The position numbers and the translations under genes were made by a program. Shown here one piece after another: positions 26,010 to 35,918 of a DNA stretch of 64,000 nucleotides; within the stretch, counting starts at the first letter, position 1, and each line of letters opens with the position of its first letter. The stretch covers positions 1 to 64,000 of the forward strand of contig NZ_JAMBOE010000011.1 in NCBI RefSeq assembly GCF_023715465.1. Direction: 5' to 3'. Source of the stretch: Paenibacillus macerans (lineage in GTDB: Bacteria > Bacillota > Bacilli > Paenibacillales > Paenibacillaceae). The notes under the pieces are model-generated. The model worked only from the letters and a program-made list of their open reading frames with translations, did no database searches and had not been told where the DNA came from.

Positions 26010-27728
26010 TTATTTTCCGCTCCACAGCTTAACGCGGTCTTTGACGAATTGTCCGTACGCCTCTTCCATCTCGCGGACTCCCGCTTTTTCCAGCTCGGCC
26101 ATGTAATCGTCCCAGATTTGGTCGAACCTGCTCGGGTCGGCCATAATCGCTTCCGGAATGCGTTTCCAGGTGATGTCCCGCATTTTGGTCCCGAGAATCG
26201 CGGCCGTGCTGTCGCTGGGCAAAGCGATGTTGTAAACGGCGCCGGCCTTTCTTTCCGGGAACTCCTCCTCCTTCGGGAACAGATCGCGCCAGTGCTCGAT
26301 GCCGTAGGCGGCGAGCGCCTCTTTTTCCGGTTCGCTATAGGTGGCTGTCAGCAGCTCGGAATTCGATTTCGTAAAATAATTGCCGGTCGAATCCTTGATC
26401 CCGTCCCCGTAATGCACCATCAGGTTCCAATATAAGCCGATGCCCGATTCTTTTGTGTAGGCGTTGCCCTGGCTATCCATTTTTTGCTGGATTTCCGCGG
26501 GGACGACGCGTTTGCCGTCCTGCACCACGTAATCGGTGCCTTCAATGCCCCAGTTGTTCAGGACTTGGCCTTCTTCGGACGCCAGAAAGTCGAGGAATTT
26601 GATCGCGGCCACCGGATCTTTGCATTTGCTGGAGATCGCGATGCCGTACCCGCCGTCAAAACCGGCCGGCCAGAAGCTCGTGTCTTTGTATTCCTTGGTA
26701 AGGGTAACCGGGTAATGCCCGTAGGTCTGATCGAATTTCCCGGCCGCTTTCAGCGCCTGCTGGGATTCGCCGAAGTCCCAGGCGGGATCGATCAGCCCAA
26801 GCACACGCCCGGAGGCGACCTTCGCTCTGAACTGGTCCGTTTTTTGCACAAAGCTCTCCGGGTCAAGCAGCCCGATATCGTTCATATGGTTGAGCCAGCG
26901 GAAATATTCCCGTTCCTCAGGACGGCGGAAATGATAGGTGACGTCAAACGTTTCCTGGTTCACATAATATTCCCCGTCATCCGGAGCGCCGGTTGTCATG
27001 AAACCCGAATTGGTCACCTGGTACATGTGCCAATCGTCGGCGTTAAGCGTAAGGCCGATATTTTTGTTGCCGTTCTCATCCGTCGGGTGCTTGGCCAAAT
27101 AGTCCTTGATCACCTTCTCGTAATCCTCGACCGTGCGGATTTCCGGATACCCCGCTTCCTTGACGACGCGATGCTGCAATTCGAACCCGCCTTCCGCCTT
27201 GAACTTCCGCTCATCCACCGCAGACCAGGTCGGGATTGCGTAAATCGCCGGATCGTCCAGGCTGTATTTGATGCGGACGATTTTGTCGCCCAGCATCTTT
27301 TTGATATTCGGGGCGTGCTGGTCGATCAGCTCCGTTAAATCGAGCACGGCGCCGACATCGATCAGCTTGCCGAGGTCCGACTTGGCGGCGATCAGATCAG
27401 GAACATCCCCGGTAGCCGCCATGATCGAAACCTTCTGCACGGGATCGCCCACCGCAAACTCCGCATCGAGAATCACCCCGGTTTTTTCCGTAAGCACCTT
27501 GCCGACCCGATCCTGCATGTTATTCCAGTTGCTGCTCGGATCCTCGGAAAAATAGGTCAAGGTAACCGGCCCGGAACGGTTCGAGCTCTGCCCGCCGCTC
27601 TGATCCGCCCCGTTCGTCTCGCCCCCGGACGTTCCCGCATTTCCCCCGCCGCAGCCGGCAAGCTGGCTCAGCAGCAGGACCCATCCCAGCAGCAGCGCCG
27701 CCGTTTTGGTCTTTTTTGCCTTCAACAT
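26010..27728 (-). CDS. ABC transporter sugar-binding lipoprotein (LplA-like)
   Basis: 572 aa. Lipoprotein signal with lipobox LAGC (Cys26) followed by a Gly/Ser linker. The mature part is an SBP of the large type found with LplB/LplC/YtcP permeases (VTLTYFSEDPSSNW, then ATGDVPDLIAA, KFLDFLASEEGQ). It captures an oligosaccharide outside the membrane and hands it to the two permeases encoded just upstream. Last gene of the operon kinase-regulator-permease-permease-SBP; 30 bp after the second permease. Confidence 0.88.
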   Translation of the reverse strand: MLKAKKTKTAALLLGWVLLLSQLAGCGGGNAGTSGGETNGADQSGGQSSNRSGPVTLTYFSEDPSSNWNNMQDRVGKVLTEKTGVILDAEFAVGDPVQKVSIMAATGDVPDLIAAKSDLGKLIDVGAVLDLTELIDQHAPNIKKMLGDKIVRIKYSLDDPAIYAIPTWSAVDERKFKAEGGFELQHRVVKEAGYPEIRTVEDYEKVIKDYLAKHPTDENGNKNIGLTLNADDWHMYQVTNSGFMTTGAPDDGEYYVNQETFDVTYHFRRPEEREYFRWLNHMNDIGLLDPESFVQKTDQFRAKVASGRVLGLIDPAWDFGESQQALKAAGKFDQTYGHYPVTLTKEYKDTSFWPAGFDGGYGIAISSKCKDPVAAIKFLDFLASEEGQVLNNWGIEGTDYVVQDGKRVVPAEIQQKMDSQGNAYTKESGIGLYWNLMVHYGDGIKDSTGNYFTKSNSELLTATYSEPEKEALAAYGIEHWRDLFPKEEEFPERKAGAVYNIALPSDSTAAILGTKMRDITWKRIPEAIMADPSRFDQIWDDYMAELEKAGVREMEEAYGQFVKDRVKLWSGK

Positions 27729-27758
27729 GCGATATCACTCCTTTTTTTGTGCTGAATA

Positions 27759-28694
27759 TCAGCTTTTTACGGCCCCCAGAGTCATCCCTTTGACGAAATG
27801 TTTTTGCAGGAAAGGATAGACGACCAGGATCGGCACCGTCGCAATGATCGTAATCGCCATTTTGATGGAATCCGGCGAGACTTGCGCCATCAACTGGGTC
27901 ATGTTCTCCCCGCGGATGTTGTTTGCGTTCGTCGTCGTGCTTTGCAGCACTTTCATCAGCTCATATTGCAGCGTCGTCAAAGCATCGTTCGAACCGTTGT
28001 ACAAATACGTATCAAACCAGGAATTCCACTGGCCGACCGCCAGGAACAACGCGACGGTGGCGAGCGCCGGCTTGCACAGCGGCAGGATGACGCGCCAGTA
28101 TATCGTAAAATCATTGGCCCCGTCCAGTTTGGCCGATTCCTGCAGCGCATACGGAATACCGTCGATAAACGAGCGAATGACGAAAATGTTGAACGCGCTT
28201 ACAAGACCCGGCAGGATGTACACGGCAAACGTGTTGATCAAATCCAGATTGCGGATCAAAATAAACCCCGGAATCAATCCGCCGGTAACGTACATCGTGA
28301 TCGCGAGGTACGTGGATACGAACTTTCTCCCCTGAAAATCGCTCCGGGCCAGCGTATAGGCGACCATGGAGCCGCTGACGAGACCGGCGACGGTTCCGAT
28401 GACGGTCCGCAGCACGGAGATTTTGAACCCGGTCACCAAACCGCCGTAGCTAAAGATCTGCTTGTAGTTTTCCAGCGTGAACTCGCGTGGATAGATGGTA
28501 ATGCCGCCGCGCACCGTATCCACCGAATCGTTGAACGAGATCGCCAGCACGTTCAAAAACGGATACAGCGTGGCCACCGTAATCAGGGAAATCAACAGAT
28601 ACACCACGCCGTCAAAAATCCAATCCGAAAGCGGCCTGGAAGCCCGTTTGCCCGCTTTGCCCCTGACGGGCGCCGAGGTTTTGGCCATTTCCAT
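27759..28694 (-). CDS. ABC transporter permease (LplC/YtcP-like, CUT1)
   Basis: 311 aa from the ATG at 28694, placed behind GGAAAGGGGGGTGAAC; the longer open frame has no ribosome site. About six membrane segments. The EAA loop that contacts the ATPase is visible as ESAKLDGANDFTIYWRVILP. No ATPase gene is nearby, as usual for CUT1 systems in Bacilli that share an MsmX-type ATPase. Follows the partner permease by 19 bp. Confidence 0.9.
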   Translation of the reverse strand: MEMAKTSAPVRGKAGKRASRPLSDWIFDGVVYLLISLITVATLYPFLNVLAISFNDSVDTVRGGITIYPREFTLENYKQIFSYGGLVTGFKISVLRTVIGTVAGLVSGSMVAYTLARSDFQGRKFVSTYLAITMYVTGGLIPGFILIRNLDLINTFAVYILPGLVSAFNIFVIRSFIDGIPYALQESAKLDGANDFTIYWRVILPLCKPALATVALFLAVGQWNSWFDTYLYNGSNDALTTLQYELMKVLQSTTTNANNIRGENMTQLMAQVSPDSIKMAITIIATVPILVVYPFLQKHFVKGMTLGAVKS

Positions 28695-28713
28695 GTTCAC
28701 CCCCCTTTCCGTT

Positions 28714-29673
28714 TTACATAATGCTCTCGTTCGTAATTTTTTTGAACGTTCCGTTGGCAATAAACAATAAGAGCAGGCTGATGACCGAGTTGAAAATGTT
28801 GATCGCCGTCCCAAACGAATAACGGCCCATCGACAACCCGTAATTGAGCGCGTACAAATCGAGCACTTCCGAATAATCGCTGACTATATGGTTGCCGAGC
28901 AGAAACTGCTTCTCGAACCCGATTCCGATCAGATGCCCGATCGACATAATGAGCAGCACCACGATCGTCGGCCTGATGCCCGGCAGCGTGATGTGCCACA
29001 TCTGCTTCAGCCGGCTGGCCCCGTCCACCCGGGCCGCTTCGTACAGCTCCGGCCCGATGCCGGCGATCGCCGCCAAATAAATGATCGCGTTCCAGCCCGT
29101 CTCTTTCCACACATCGGCGGCCGTCACGATGCCCCAAAACAGCTCTCCCTTAGCCATAAACTGAACCGGCTGATCGATCAGCCCCAACTGGACCAGAATC
29201 GCGTTGACAACCCCGCCGTCGGTGGACAGCATTTTGCTCACGATACCGGCGGCTACAACCCAAGACACAAAATGCGGCAAATAGGAAACCGTTTGCACGA
29301 ACCGCTTCATCGCCTGAACCCGGACTTCGTTCAGCAGCAGGGCGAACATGACCGGAAACACGAACCCCGCGACCAGGCCCATCAGGCTCATCGCCAGCGT
29401 ATTTCTTAACACGAGATAAAAATGGCCGTCCCGGAACAACGCCTCAAAATGCTCCAGCCCCACCCACTTTTGCTGCCAGAAGCTTTTGCCCGGCTTGTAG
29501 TTTTGGAAGGCCATCGTCCAGCCCCAGAGAGGCAAATATTGAAACACGAACACCCAGATCACAAACGGAAACGACATCAGGTACAAGTACTTCTGGCTCT
29601 TAAACACCTTCCACCTTTGCGGCTTCCTGCCCAAGCTGCCGCCGGTTCGCGGCTCGGCTGTTACCGTTTTCAT
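28714..29673 (-). CDS. ABC transporter permease (LplB/YtcP partner, CUT1)
   Basis: 319 aa from the ATG at 29673 with GAGGAGGGGAGAAA upstream; the frame open to 29793 overlaps the regulator gene and is not used. About six membrane helices; EAA loop EAARVDGASRLKQMWHITLP. Forms the heterodimeric channel with the downstream permease. It starts about 116 bp after the response-regulator gene. Confidence 0.9.
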   Translation of the reverse strand: MKTVTAEPRTGGSLGRKPQRWKVFKSQKYLYLMSFPFVIWVFVFQYLPLWGWTMAFQNYKPGKSFWQQKWVGLEHFEALFRDGHFYLVLRNTLAMSLMGLVAGFVFPVMFALLLNEVRVQAMKRFVQTVSYLPHFVSWVVAAGIVSKMLSTDGGVVNAILVQLGLIDQPVQFMAKGELFWGIVTAADVWKETGWNAIIYLAAIAGIGPELYEAARVDGASRLKQMWHITLPGIRPTIVVLLIMSIGHLIGIGFEKQFLLGNHIVSDYSEVLDLYALNYGLSMGRYSFGTAINIFNSVISLLLLFIANGTFKKITNESIM

Positions 29674-29789
29674 TTTCTCCCCTCCCTCCTCGCGTTTATC
29701 GTAATTCAACCGGACCGCCCCGGGACATACGGGAAATTTCGGGGATTTCACCCGTGAATTTAGACGGTTTTCCGAAAGTTTCAGCGTTT

Positions 29790-31346
29790 TCATTCATCCG
29801 GTGGGTGCCGGAATTCGGAAGGAGAACGTCCCTCCAGCTTTTTAAATTTTTCATAAAAATAGTTCACATTGGCGTATCCGACCCGTTCCGCGGCCTCATA
29901 CACCTTCATGCCCCGGGCCAGCAGCTCCTTCGCTTTTTGCATCCTCACTTGATCCAGATAAGCGTTGAAATACTCCCCGGTCTTCTTCTTGAACAACTGC
30001 CCCAGATAAGCGCTGCTGTAATTAAACAAGCCGGCCAGCATCTCCAGCCGGAGATTTTCGTGATAATGGCGGTGGATAAAGTCGAGCAGCCTTTTGATTT
30101 CCTGATCCTGGCCGGGGGAGTCCGCGGAAAGAGCAAGCTGTTCGAGAAACCGCAATACGTAGTCGAACAGCCCGCGAATATGCCTTTGCTCGTAAATCCC
30201 GCTCAAAAACGCAGCCGGCTCTAGCGGTTCTTCGGGGGTGGCCCGGAATTCCGGCGGAACTTTGCGGATCACCTCGTTGGCCGCCTGGAACAACCTCTGC
30301 TTGATCTCCGCCTCTCCGCTTCCCTCGGCGACCCACTGCCGCAAAGCGGTTTCCAGCAGCGGCTCCAAAGCCCCGGCATTGCCGACATCCACGAAGTAAA
30401 ACAGCCGGAACGCCAGTTCCCCTTCATTCAGCCGTTCTTCGTGAGGCCCGGTCTGCGGAATTCCGGCAAAATCCCGGCGCGAATCCGGACCTAACATGTT
30501 TCCGGGCTCGTAAAAAAAGCTCCGCTCCAGGAGCGTTGCGGCCGCCTTGTACGATTGCCCAATGCGATGCAGTTCGCGTACGGCTCCCCCGGCCGCGGCG
30601 TCCACCGGCGCATTCACCTCGTCCGCCAGCATCCGCAGCTCGCGGTAAAGCCGCTTGCGGCCGGATTCGCCCCGCAGCGGCCCATTGACCAAAAGCATGG
30701 TGTAAGGAGCGATCCCGAACACGACGCCCCGTCCGCCGGCCGTAAAGGCGGAAGCCAGCTTAGCCCGGAAATGCGGGAGGGCTTCGGCCTGTTCCGGCCC
30801 GGCAACACCCAGCCGCACAAGCACGAGTTCATACCAGGGCCACAGCATCCCGGTTTGTCCGGCCATTTCCCGTACCTTTTCCTCGTCTTCGCGGATTTGT
30901 CCGGTCAGCAGGGAGTAAACCAGCCATTCCTTCGTCAGCACGCCGCTTTTGAGCCAATCCTCCCGCTGTTCCTGCGCCAGTTTATGATTTAATTGCCGCA
31001 GCTTGGCGGTTAATTCCTCCTTGTTGACCGGCTTCAGCAGGTAGCCGTCCGCACCGAATTCCAGCGCTTTGCGCGCATATTCGAAATCGGCATACCCGCT
31101 TAAAATCAGAAAATGCGGCGTTAAACCCAATGAGCGTATTTCCCGAATCAGCTGCAGACCATCCATGCCGGGCATGCGAATGTCGACGATCAGCAGATCG
31201 GGGACATTCCCCTGAAATAAACGAAGAGCTTCGCTTCCGCTCGCCGCCGTAGCCGCCACTTCAAAGCCCAAGCTCTCCCACGGAATCAGCGTTTTTAAAC
31301 CCGACCGCAGCTTCGGCTCATCATCCACAATCATCACTTGATACAT
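29790..31346 (-). CDS. YesN-like response regulator (REC-AraC)
   Basis: 518 aa from the ATG at 31346 (GGGAGGGACC upstream). Receiver at 1-~120 with acidic pair DD8-9, phospho-acceptor Asp55 and LKPV lysine. A middle helical region lies before a C-terminal AraC HTH pair (~420-518: NLRLEMLAGLFNYSSAYLGQLFKKKTG in outline; AAERVGYANVNYFYEKFKK). Phosphorylated by the kinase encoded just upstream, whose 3' end it overlaps by 26 bases. Likely activates the transporter operon downstream. Confidence 0.9.
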   Translation of the reverse strand: MYQVMIVDDEPKLRSGLKTLIPWESLGFEVAATAASGSEALRLFQGNVPDLLIVDIRMPGMDGLQLIREIRSLGLTPHFLILSGYADFEYARKALEFGADGYLLKPVNKEELTAKLRQLNHKLAQEQREDWLKSGVLTKEWLVYSLLTGQIREDEEKVREMAGQTGMLWPWYELVLVRLGVAGPEQAEALPHFRAKLASAFTAGGRGVVFGIAPYTMLLVNGPLRGESGRKRLYRELRMLADEVNAPVDAAAGGAVRELHRIGQSYKAAATLLERSFFYEPGNMLGPDSRRDFAGIPQTGPHEERLNEGELAFRLFYFVDVGNAGALEPLLETALRQWVAEGSGEAEIKQRLFQAANEVIRKVPPEFRATPEEPLEPAAFLSGIYEQRHIRGLFDYVLRFLEQLALSADSPGQDQEIKRLLDFIHRHYHENLRLEMLAGLFNYSSAYLGQLFKKKTGEYFNAYLDQVRMQKAKELLARGMKVYEAAERVGYANVNYFYEKFKKLEGRSPSEFRHPPDE

Positions 31347-33132
31347 CCTTGGTCCCTCCCGGTATGAAAAATGAAACTCTGGTGCCTTCTCCCCGTTTGC
31401 TCTCAAGATGCAGGCCGTACGCTTCTCCGTATGACAGCTTAAGCCGGTCATGAACGTTGCGCAGTCCGATCCGGCTCGCGCCATCCGTTTCCTGGGGCTC
31501 GCTTAGCTCCCGGCTAATCCGGTACAGCCGCTCCGGCTCCATCCCCGCGCCGTCATCCCCAATCTCCACCATGACCTTATCTTTGCTTGCACCGGCATGA
31601 ATCCGGATCAAGGTCGCCCCTTCCTCCTTGTTCTCCAATCCGTGAATGATCGAGTTTTCCACCAGTGGCTGGATGACCAAAGGCGGGATTTTGGCACCTT
31701 CGGCCCCCGGCTCAATATCCAGTTCATAAATCAGCTTCTCCTCATAACGGAATTTCTGGAGCTCCAAATAACATACGGCCATATCCAGCTCTTCCTTCAA
31801 AGGAATCTGTTCGTTGCCGATCTCCAGGCTGCTGCGGATCATATGGCTTAACTGCCAGACGGCCTGGGAAATATCCTCCTCGCCGCGGAGATGAGCCTCC
31901 ATCCGGATCGATTCCAGCGTATTGAACAGAAAATGCGGATTGATTTGGCTGGCCAGCATTTTAAACTTGATTTCATTTTGCTTCTGTTCGAGCCGCCGTT
32001 TCTGGCGGTGGGTTTCCTGCACTTCCGACATCAGCTGGCCGAGCCTTCCGACGAGCGCGTTGAATTGCCGGGACAACTGGCCGATTTCGTCCTTGCCGTC
32101 GATGTCGAGATATGTATTCCATGAGCCGCTGCCCACCTTGGACATCTGTTTGCTGAGCCGCAGCAGCCGGCCCGTAATCAGCGAGGCGGAGGCATAAACC
32201 AGCAGAATGGCGGCCAGCATGCTGGCGGCAATGACGATCGTCGCCTGCACAATCACCCGGTTCGTGTCCTTGACGATTTCCGCTTCCGAAAACACCGAAA
32301 TGATCCTCAGGCCGTTCCAACTGCTCTGCGGGACCAGGCTGGCGATGACAACTTTCGAAGGCTGCCCCTCCAGCCAAGCGTCAAAGCTCCCCGCCGCTTG
32401 CGTAAGCACATTGCGGTCGACATGCACGTCGGACAGGTTTTTGCCGTACATGCCGGGGCGGTTCGCGGCCACGATATTGTTGTCGTCATCAACGATCATG
32501 GTGGAAAACGACTCCTGTGCGAGGATGGAATTCAGCAGCGAGGAATCCACGTTAATGACCAGAACGCATTCCTGCTTCCGGTTATCCAGCGTAATTTTCC
32601 GCGTTAGGCTAAGGTAGTGGGTCTGGTCGCGCTCGTCCTCAATGTAGCTCCAGCCGGCCAGTCCTTTTTGGTCAAGCGCATTCCTGTACCAGGCGGATTG
32701 CTCCGTCGCAGCGTCCGGCTGCATGAACTCCCAGTTGTTCAGGATCGTCGGATTGGGCGTATACAGCCGGATACCCTTCACCTCTTTATAAAGCCGCATG
32801 TAATCGCGAATATCCGTGTACTGCCTAAAAGATTGGATCACCTCGATATAACTGCCGTAATTCCGTCCGGCCACCAGCTTCATGCGGCTGTCGTTGGAGA
32901 GCTGGTAGGAAATGTCCAGGGGGACCTTGATCACTTCCTCGGTTCTTTTTTTGACGCGGTCCACATTGCTTTCCGCCTGCTCGAAGGCCTCCCTGATCAT
33001 CACTGCGCGCAGCTTGGCGGTGAGGAACACCCCGCTGATCAACAGCGGGATCATCGATACCGCGATGAAGATGAGCGACAATTTTTTCCGCAACTGCATG
33101 TCATTTAAGGCCCTGACGAGAAACACCAACAT
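31321..33132 (-). CDS. YesM-like sensor histidine kinase
   Basis: 603 aa. Two membrane helices (~17-37 and ~295-317) enclose an extracellular sensor region. HAMP domain ~320-372. His_kinase domain with His400 in INPHFLFN, then HATPase_c with VENSIIHGLENK and GDDGAGM. Probably senses the ligand of the transporter system. AAAGGAGG lies 6 bases before the ATG at 33132. First gene of the operon that continues to 26010. Confidence 0.92.
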   Translation of the reverse strand: MLVFLVRALNDMQLRKKLSLIFIAVSMIPLLISGVFLTAKLRAVMIREAFEQAESNVDRVKKRTEEVIKVPLDISYQLSNDSRMKLVAGRNYGSYIEVIQSFRQYTDIRDYMRLYKEVKGIRLYTPNPTILNNWEFMQPDAATEQSAWYRNALDQKGLAGWSYIEDERDQTHYLSLTRKITLDNRKQECVLVINVDSSLLNSILAQESFSTMIVDDDNNIVAANRPGMYGKNLSDVHVDRNVLTQAAGSFDAWLEGQPSKVVIASLVPQSSWNGLRIISVFSEAEIVKDTNRVIVQATIVIAASMLAAILLVYASASLITGRLLRLSKQMSKVGSGSWNTYLDIDGKDEIGQLSRQFNALVGRLGQLMSEVQETHRQKRRLEQKQNEIKFKMLASQINPHFLFNTLESIRMEAHLRGEEDISQAVWQLSHMIRSSLEIGNEQIPLKEELDMAVCYLELQKFRYEEKLIYELDIEPGAEGAKIPPLVIQPLVENSIIHGLENKEEGATLIRIHAGASKDKVMVEIGDDGAGMEPERLYRISRELSEPQETDGASRIGLRNVHDRLKLSYGEAYGLHLESKRGEGTRVSFFIPGGTKDVSSDDCG

Positions 33133-33175
33133 GCAAAACCTCCTTTTTGACGTAAAATCAACAGAAACGCAAACA

Positions 33176-33195
33176 CCCCTTTAGAACTAAAGGGG
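33176..33195. promoter_or_regulatory. 20-bp near-perfect palindrome before the YesM operon
   Basis: CCCCTTTAG, two bases, CTAAAGGGG. It lies 44 bp upstream of the kinase ATG. It may be an operator or the terminator stem of the YkvI-like gene that ends at 33271; no clear T-run follows, so an operator is favoured slightly. Confidence 0.45.
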
Positions 33196-33270
33196 GATGA
33201 TTTGTTAGCGTATTCTGTTAGCTAAATTACAACAAATATAATTCCTGGAGTGTTTGCAGTCAAGATATAT

Positions 33271-34476
33271 TCATTCCTCTTTTTTCAATCCATGACCCTG
33301 TTTTTCATTTTCCAGACTGCTCTGCCGCTGCTGGCCGCGGGCTCGCAGCTCGTACGCGGGCGCGGCGGAAAATGGGATGCCCAGCCCGCCGGTAAGGCCG
33401 GGAGGTTCGGCCGGCGGGTCAACCGGCGGGCCGTCAGCCTGCGGCAGACGCCTGAACGCCAGCAGGGCGAGCAGCAGCATGCCGATATAACCGAACAGCG
33501 GATACAGATAGGTTAGCAAGGAAGCAAAGCCAACCTGGCTGATCAGAAAGCAGGCCAGCAGCACGGTCAGAATAACGGCGTTTTTCGGGAGCGGAAACAG
33601 ACTTTGGATTTGCCGGGTCATGCCAAACACGTTGCCGATCAAGGTGGTGAAAATTTCCCCGTAAATGACCAGCAGGAACAGCACATATGGAAAGGCCCCC
33701 AAACCGCGCACGATTTCAGCCATCGGGATTTCCAGCTCCATGATTTCCGGCATGCGGGCATTGATGGCAAAATGATAGATCAGCAGCATCGCACCAAGAC
33801 CGATTCCGCCCCAGAAGCCTCCCCACTTCAGCGTGCTTTCCTCCTTGACCTCGCTGCCCAGGGGCACCATCACCGCCTGCGCAAAGGCAAAGTTCAACGC
33901 CACATAAACAAACGCGCTCAGCGCCCAGCCGTAATCCCGCAGCTGCTGGCGCTGCCACTCGGTGATCCGCATGATGGCGTCCGGTTCGACAACTTGAATC
34001 GCAATTAGGCAGGTGAACAGCAGCATCATCGGCACGACCAGCGCATTGACCACCACGATCCCGTTCATCTCTTTGGTCATCACCCAATAGGCCAGCACGA
34101 TGCTCAGAACAATTCCGATCTGGTAAGGCAAGTGCAGCTGCTCCTCAAAAATGGAGCCCGTCCCGGACAGCATCACGGCGGTTACGCCAAGCAGGATCAG
34201 CAAAGTCAGCGCATTCGCGAGCTTGCCGAGAACCGGCCCGAAGAGATGGTCGTTAAATTCCTGATAGGAGAACGCCTTGATCCGGTGAGCCACCACCATC
34301 ATTTTCGTTCCGAGCCACATAAACAGAAAAGTAGTAATGGTTATCCCTACAGCCCCCACGGGTCCGTAAACGGTAAAAAACTGCATGATCGATTGGCCTG
34401 AAGCGAATCCGGCGCCAACGACCGTGCCGATATAAGTTGCGGCAATTTGAAATATTTTGACCCATCGCTCAATCAT
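33271..34476 (-). CDS. YkvI-family membrane protein (APC-like transporter)
   Basis: 401 aa from the ATG at 34476 with CCGGAGGG upstream; the frame open to 34497 lacks a ribosome site. About ten membrane helices, starting with GTVVGAGFASGQSIMQFF, a motif of the YkvI group related to amino acid permeases. The last ~60 residues are Pro/Gly/Arg-rich and cytosolic. Substrate unknown. It precedes the YesM operon on the same strand but is divergent from the AraC gene. Confidence 0.8.
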   Translation of the reverse strand: MIERWVKIFQIAATYIGTVVGAGFASGQSIMQFFTVYGPVGAVGITITTFLFMWLGTKMMVVAHRIKAFSYQEFNDHLFGPVLGKLANALTLLILLGVTAVMLSGTGSIFEEQLHLPYQIGIVLSIVLAYWVMTKEMNGIVVVNALVVPMMLLFTCLIAIQVVEPDAIMRITEWQRQQLRDYGWALSAFVYVALNFAFAQAVMVPLGSEVKEESTLKWGGFWGGIGLGAMLLIYHFAINARMPEIMELEIPMAEIVRGLGAFPYVLFLLVIYGEIFTTLIGNVFGMTRQIQSLFPLPKNAVILTVLLACFLISQVGFASLLTYLYPLFGYIGMLLLALLAFRRLPQADGPPVDPPAEPPGLTGGLGIPFSAAPAYELRARGQQRQSSLENEKQGHGLKKEE

Positions 34477-34630
34477 ATACCCTCCGGAAAATTCCATTTT
34501 TTGTCTTGTCCTCCCTATCCTATGATCCTTGCTTGCTTCCTATTCCCGTCTTCGTTTTATTTAAAAAAGGCTGATTCTCCGGCAAAAATGCAGTACATTA
34601 AGGATAGGCAGTACACCAAATCCGTGCGGA

Positions 34631-35470
34631 GTGAGCCAAATCGTGAAATTCTTTTATCAAAACTGGAAGCTCGATCCCGACCTTCCGATGAATATTTTCC
34701 GCAGCCAAAACATTTCGTTTTACCCCCATTTCCATGCGGAAATCGAAATTATTTACGTGGAATCGGGGAGCCTGCTGATCGGCGTCAACGAGGAAAAACG
34801 CCAGGTAAACCAGGGCGATATCGTCATCTGCAGCAGCAGCGACATCCATTACTTCGACAGCCGGGACCAGCCTTCGCAGGTGCTGATTTTGCTCTTTAAG
34901 CCGGAGTGGATCGGTCCGGTCAAGGGCTGGCCGCAGGATTTCCGCTTCGCCTCTCCTTTCATTTCCGACAAGGACCCGCGGTTTCAGCCGATCAAGCCGT
35001 GTCTGGACCGGATTTTCCGGGAACGGGCCGGCGCCCGGCCCGGATATCAAATGTTGATGAAAGCCGGCGTGCTGGAGGTGTGCGGGACGCTGCTCCGGCA
35101 TTTGGAGACGCGCCGCATGGACACTGGCGCCAAGGAGAAGCTTGAATCGCGGCGGGCCAGAATCCAGCAGATCCTCTCCTACATCGAAGAGCACTATCAT
35201 GAGGAACTGAACGTCAGCTTCATGTCGCGGCAGTTTCATATGGAGCCGTCGCATTTCAGCAGAACGTTCAAAAGCGCCATCGGCATGAATTTCAAAACCT
35301 ACCTCAATTCGATCCGGGTGCTCACCGCCGAGCAAAAACTGCAGACAAGCGATCTAAGCATTATGGAAATCGCGCTGGAATGCGGCTTCACCAGCATTCG
35401 GACGTTCAACCGCGTCTTCAAGGAGCTAAGGGGATACATTCCCTCTACTTTGCGAAATTCCGGGCCTTGA
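34631..35470 (+). CDS. AraC-family transcriptional regulator with cupin sensor domain
   Basis: 279 aa. N-terminal AraC-binding cupin (~1-120: FYPHFHAEIEIIYVESGSLLIGV, then QGDIVICSSSDIHYF) for a sugar-type ligand, and two C-terminal HTH motifs (~180-279: NVSFMSRQFHMEPSHFSRTFKSAIG in outline; IMEIALECGFTSIRTFNRVFKE). The GTG start has only a weak GCGGA before it. It may control the Gfo/Idh-ThuA operon that starts 448 bp downstream on the same strand. Confidence 0.85.
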   Translation: MSQIVKFFYQNWKLDPDLPMNIFRSQNISFYPHFHAEIEIIYVESGSLLIGVNEEKRQVNQGDIVICSSSDIHYFDSRDQPSQVLILLFKPEWIGPVKGWPQDFRFASPFISDKDPRFQPIKPCLDRIFRERAGARPGYQMLMKAGVLEVCGTLLRHLETRRMDTGAKEKLESRRARIQQILSYIEEHYHEELNVSFMSRQFHMEPSHFSRTFKSAIGMNFKTYLNSIRVLTAEQKLQTSDLSIMEIALECGFTSIRTFNRVFKELRGYIPSTLRNSGP

Positions 35471-35918
35471 AGCTCTGAATCGAACCCCCGGGACTCCTGA
35501 GAAAAATATAATGGTAGAAAAGGTCGTTATTCCGACGATATCCGTCCATTCGAAGGAAATAGAGCCAATTTATGTCGCTATTTTCCCACGTCGCAAGGAA
35601 ATAGCCACGTTCTGGACCATTCATAGGAAAATAAGGACCAAAAATGCCGCTAATGGGGATGAACATGCCTAGCTCTGGATAATAAGTACATAAAGTACCG
35701 CTATTTTGAAGGTGATATAGCATTTTTTTCCGAGTCCAGTATATCTAGCAGTTTCCGCGAATATCATAGAAACGCAAGGCAAAACAAGCTTAAAAGCTTC
35801 AATACGCAATTTTTGACTATGAATCCGCATAAACTGGCGAGCGTCGAAGGTTTCTATCAACTTATAATGAATACATGAAGACAGAAATTTTGTTCTTCAA
35901 TCGATATGGAGGGATTCA
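35471..35918. other. Intergenic region with repeat R1 copy B
   Basis: 448 bp without a gene. Short open frames on the minus strand here fall within the repeat and are not called. The segment after the repeat (35707-35918) is AT-rich and should hold the promoter of the oxidoreductase operon. Confidence 0.6.
35522..35706 (+). repeat. Interspersed intergenic repeat R1, copy B
   Basis: Aligns over its whole length with 16271-16456, roughly three quarters identical by eye, same orientation relative to the plus-strand gene that follows. Confidence 0.75.

Noticed and set aside
35445..35860. Two short minus-strand frames
   Set aside because: They coincide with repeat R1 copy B and its flank, have no ribosome site, and the matching copy A does not keep the frame.
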